This document shows, piece by piece, positions 6,022-8,226 of a stretch of DNA of 8,226 bases; positions within the stretch are counted from its first letter, which is position 1, and each line of letters begins with the position of its first letter. The DNA lies in the NCBI GenBank assembly GCA_015520115.1, contig WAQS01000220.1, forward strand, positions 1 through 8,226, written 5' to 3'. The translations under genes and the position numbers were made by a program. Origin of the DNA: Ferroglobus sp. Lineage in GTDB: Archaea; Halobacteriota; Archaeoglobi; Archaeoglobales; Archaeoglobaceae. The notes under the pieces are model-generated. The model saw nothing but the letters and a program-made list of their open reading frames with translations. It searched no databases and had not been told where the DNA came from.

Positions 6022-8226
6022 TTAATTTCTTCTCGAGTATCTCCAGCCCAAAGCTATTATCGAAAGAATCGCCAGAAGAGCTTCGAATCCCGGAATTCTA
6101 AACCACGGTTTCTGGGTTGGTGTTGGAAATTCTGACACTTCGGGAGATGGAGATTCTATTTGGGTTGGTGTGTAAGTAGGAGTGGGAGTTGGTGCTGATT
6201 TTGGAGTTTCTGTCTTTTCTGCTGATGGTGTTGTCGTAGGTGTTGGTGTAGCTTTTGGCGTCATTGCTGGAGTGAGTGTAGGTGTTGGTGTGGAGATAAC
6301 CCAGTAGCCTCCACCTCCACCAGCATATCCGCCTCCATATCTCCCAGCCCCTCCTTTCTTCTGAGATGGTTTTTCGTATACAAGAGCAAAAGGAGTGCCA
6401 GTAATGTCTTTAAGTGAGGGCGATGTCGTGTGGGTTATATGAATTTCGACATAGTTTGACTGCGTGTTAACAGAATAGTCACTGCACGCTTTCCATTGAT
6501 TACCATCATACCAGAGCATTTTGAGGTTGTTCTCATTCATTCCAAGTGCTGAAAGCTGGTTTTCATCATAGTATATCCTGAATTTTATTTCATTTACAGC
6601 AGTTGAGTTGTTTATGGCGAGATCATAGAATAAGCCGTTTCCAAATGTGAATCCTGATTCAAATGGATTGGTGTCATAGTTTCCTGCAACGATATCAACT
6701 GGAGATAATGAATTGATATATATCTCAAGGTTTGTTTTTGTTAGACCAAGATCCGTGCTGCTTACTGTTGCTGTCCCAGTGGCTGTTTTATTCCCAAATT
6801 CTCCGCTCAATGCCTTTCCATTTGGATATGGGATATTGAGCCATGGTGAGTATGTGATATTTCCAATGTATTTATCTGCGAATATGCCATGGGGGCCTAT
6901 GGAAGAATTCCACCAATTGAGTGTTGCGTTCATGGCTGAGTTATTCTCGTTAATGATAGCAATTCTATTTTCCTTAAAGTTATTGTAGTGAACCTCTACT
7001 CCGTAAGAGCTTGAATCAGCATATATTGCGCAATTCTGAGTGAAAGAATTCCACAAGTACTTGGTGTTGTTGATAAATGTGCTGTAAACTATAGATATGT
7101 TCTTGCTCTGTTTTAGATTTACCGCAACGTCATTGTGTTCAAAATGGGAATTTCTGATTGTGCTGTCGGAAACATTTGTGAATGAAACTCCTGAGCCAAA
7201 AACAGTCACAGATGAATTATACACAGAGACGTTTTCAATCATAATCTTGGATGCATCTTTTGCAAAAATCCCTTCTCCGTTTTCTTGGATGTAGATTTTT
7301 AAGTTCTTTACAGTTATGTTGCTTAGTAACGGCCATATCTTAATAGCCTGCCCATACATTCTATTGAATCCAGCAGTAACGTTTACCCAGTGCCCTCTGC
7401 CGTCAATGATCACATTACTTGAAAGTACATTAAGGCAAATTGAACTGCTTGACAGATCTTTTGAGAGGTAATAAGATCCACTGTGTTCTATTTCATCGCA
7501 TCTGCTTATCTCTCTCACTGAGAAGTTCACAACTGTCGAATTTTCGTTTCCAGCATAATCAACAGAGACAATTCTTGCTGTGTGATTTCCATCAGAGAGA
7601 TGGATACTTTTAACATAACTGCTCCCTGAGATATGTGTAAGAGATAAAGTGAGGGAGTTATCAATCACAGCGTAAACTTCTTTTATTCCAGTCCTTTTAT
7701 CGTAGGTGGTTACATTAAATTTTATTGTATTTGTCCCGTAAATGCTATTTTCTTCTGGAGAGATCACGTTTAACGATGGAGGAGTGTTGTCAACTTTGAC
7801 ATTCAGTATAGATCCATTTTGATTGCCTGCAACATCTTTAACACTCACTATAATTGCATAGTCACCATCTGGAACTACAGATGTTTCAATCTTAAGATCT
7901 CCATTGGTCAAGTTGAATACAGATGTGTTTTCAAGATTTATTCCTGATGAGCTGTCAAAGGTACTGTTCACGATTTTGACATAGCCTTCATTAACAAAAA
8001 TCGAGTATGTTGGTAGATAAACCCCTTCAACAGCAAACGTGGATGTGTTAATCTTGAGGTACCCCATTGTCCAGTCTATTGTGTTGTTTTTGTAGTAAAC
8101 TACAAAGAAGAAAGTCCTGTTTACTTGATCGATAAACAGAGTAACTGGAACTTTATAGCTCGATGTTGTGTTGTTTGCAATGAAGTAAGCTGAATTCCAC
8201 GGTCCTGGGAATGGAGAGGATTTATA
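6022..8226 (-). CDS. Large surface protein with Ig-like and NosD-type beta-helix domains and a PGF-CTERM anchor (5' end outside window)
   Basis: An exported cell-surface protein, probably part of or attached to the S-layer. The frame has no stop up to the window edge: 53 codons precede the first in-window ATG (8067), so that ATG is not the start and no signal peptide is visible. Of at least 734 residues, numbered from the edge, the order is as follows. Ig-like beta segments span about 1-235 and contain two D.AGN motifs (DVAGNQN, DYAGNEN) and a VDNTPP linker. Cysteine-flanked YYLSKDL and NVIIDGRGHWV open a NosD/pectate-lyase-like parallel beta-helix (about 248-463) that ends in the typical LNWWNSSIGP. 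A beta-rich region of unknown type (about 480-615) contains YDGNQWKACSDY. A Gly-rich stretch (about 624-640), a Thr/Pro linker (about 646-707), then PGF, a hydrophobic helix and a terminal RRN finish the chain. About 27 N-glycosylation sequons were counted by hand. Beta-helix domains of this kind often bind or process polysaccharide; no catalytic site was identified. Confidence 0.85.
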   Translation of the reverse strand, partial: YKSSPFPGPWNSAYFIANNTTSSYKVPVTLFIDQVNRTFFFVVYYKNNTIDWTMGYLKINTSTFAVEGVYLPTYSIFVNEGYVKIVNSTFDSSSGINLENTSVFNLTNGDLKIETSVVPDGDYAIIVSVKDVAGNQNGSILNVKVDNTPPSLNVISPEENSIYGTNTIKFNVTTYDKRTGIKEVYAVIDNSLTLSLTHISGSSYVKSIHLSDGNHTARIVSVDYAGNENSTVVNFSVREISRCDEIEHSGSYYLSKDLSSSSICLNVLSSNVIIDGRGHWVNVTAGFNRMYGQAIKIWPLLSNITVKNLKIYIQENGEGIFAKDASKIMIENVSVYNSSVTVFGSGVSFTNVSDSTIRNSHFEHNDVAVNLKQSKNISIVYSTFINNTKYLWNSFTQNCAIYADSSSYGVEVHYNNFKENRIAIINENNSAMNATLNWWNSSIGPHGIFADKYIGNITYSPWLNIPYPNGKALSGEFGNKTATGTATVSSTDLGLTKTNLEIYINSLSPVDIVAGNYDTNPFESGFTFGNGLFYDLAINNSTAVNEIKFRIYYDENQLSALGMNENNLKMLWYDGNQWKACSDYSVNTQSNYVEIHITHTTSPSLKDITGTPFALVYEKPSQKKGGAGRYGGGYAGGGGGYWVISTPTPTLTPAMTPKATPTPTTTPSAEKTETPKSAPTPTPTYTPTQIESPSPEVSEFPTPTQKPWFRIPGFEALLAILSIIALGWRYSRRN
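6025..6093 (-). other. PGF-CTERM archaeosortase sorting signal
   Basis: The last 23 codons encode PGF, then a hydrophobic helix rich in Ala, Leu and Ile, then a basic tail ending RRN. This tripartite signal is recognised by archaeosortase A in haloarchaea and is found in many Euryarchaeota, including Archaeoglobales. Established knowledge from Haloferax is cleavage and lipid attachment near the PGF motif; that it happens here is an inference. It follows a Thr/Pro linker, as is usual. Confidence 0.88.
6106..6291 (-). repeat. Low-complexity Thr/Pro-coding repeat (wall-spanning linker)
   Basis: This stretch encodes about 62 residues dominated by TP units (TPTPTLTP, TPTPTTTP, APTPTPTYTP), with a few Glu and Lys. 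At DNA level it is a degenerate tandem array; the plus-strand 14-mer gtaggtgttggtgt occurs exactly at 6236-6249 and 6278-6291. Such linkers usually hold the folded part away from the membrane and are O-glycosylated. Repeat number may vary between strains by slippage or recombination. Confidence 0.8.

Noticed and set aside
6106..6357. Repeated plus-strand GT/GGT-rich motifs considered as a CRISPR array or regulatory repeat
   Set aside because: Units are short and degenerate, there are no spacers, and the frame is maintained as Thr/Pro and Gly codons of a stalk region.
7981..8067. ATG at 8067 as the start of the surface protein
   Set aside because: The same frame continues without a stop to the window edge with Ig-like sequence, and there is no signal peptide, promoter or ribosome-binding site at 8067. 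The gene is simply cut by the window.

Overview
The window looks archaeal and most resembles an Archaeoglobales genome (Archaeoglobus, Ferroglobus or Geoglobus type). Three things suggest this: TATA-like boxes about 25 bases upstream of start codons that lack a Shine-Dalgarno site (leaderless messages), a split PurS/PurL/PurQ enzyme with a long archaeal-type PurQ, and a surface protein ending in a PGF-CTERM sorting signal. The genus is an inference. All six genes lie on the minus strand, so transcription runs from high to low coordinates. They are packed tightly, and no stretch over 300 bases lacks a gene. I see no tRNA, rRNA, CRISPR array or insertion sequence.

Right part (6022-8226): the 3' portion of a large exported, probably heavily glycosylated surface protein. 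It has Ig-like segments, a NosD-like parallel beta-helix, a further beta-rich region, a Gly-rich hinge, a Thr/Pro linker and a C-terminal PGF-CTERM anchor. The frame is still open at the window edge, so its start and signal peptide lie outside. It is visibly more AT-rich than the other genes.

Middle (2639-5969): a compact purS-purL-purQ operon encoding the three-subunit phosphoribosylformylglycinamidine (FGAM) synthase, step 4 of de novo purine synthesis. PurQ releases ammonia from glutamine, PurL uses it with ATP to aminate FGAR, and PurS bridges the two. A clear TATA box places the transcript start at or next to the purS ATG. The genes are 2 bases apart or overlap slightly, which suggests translational coupling.

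Left part (1-2597): an acyl-CoA dehydrogenase with its own TATA box, a 201-residue protein resembling the DUF4350/GATase1-like fold, and a flavoprotein of the CoA-disulfide reductase/NADH oxidase family cut off by the window start. The reductase appears to lack about 26 residues just before its second FAD-binding motif, as if an in-frame deletion had occurred between two short direct repeats. This is the most unusual feature I can see. I did not find a convincing new multi-gene system.
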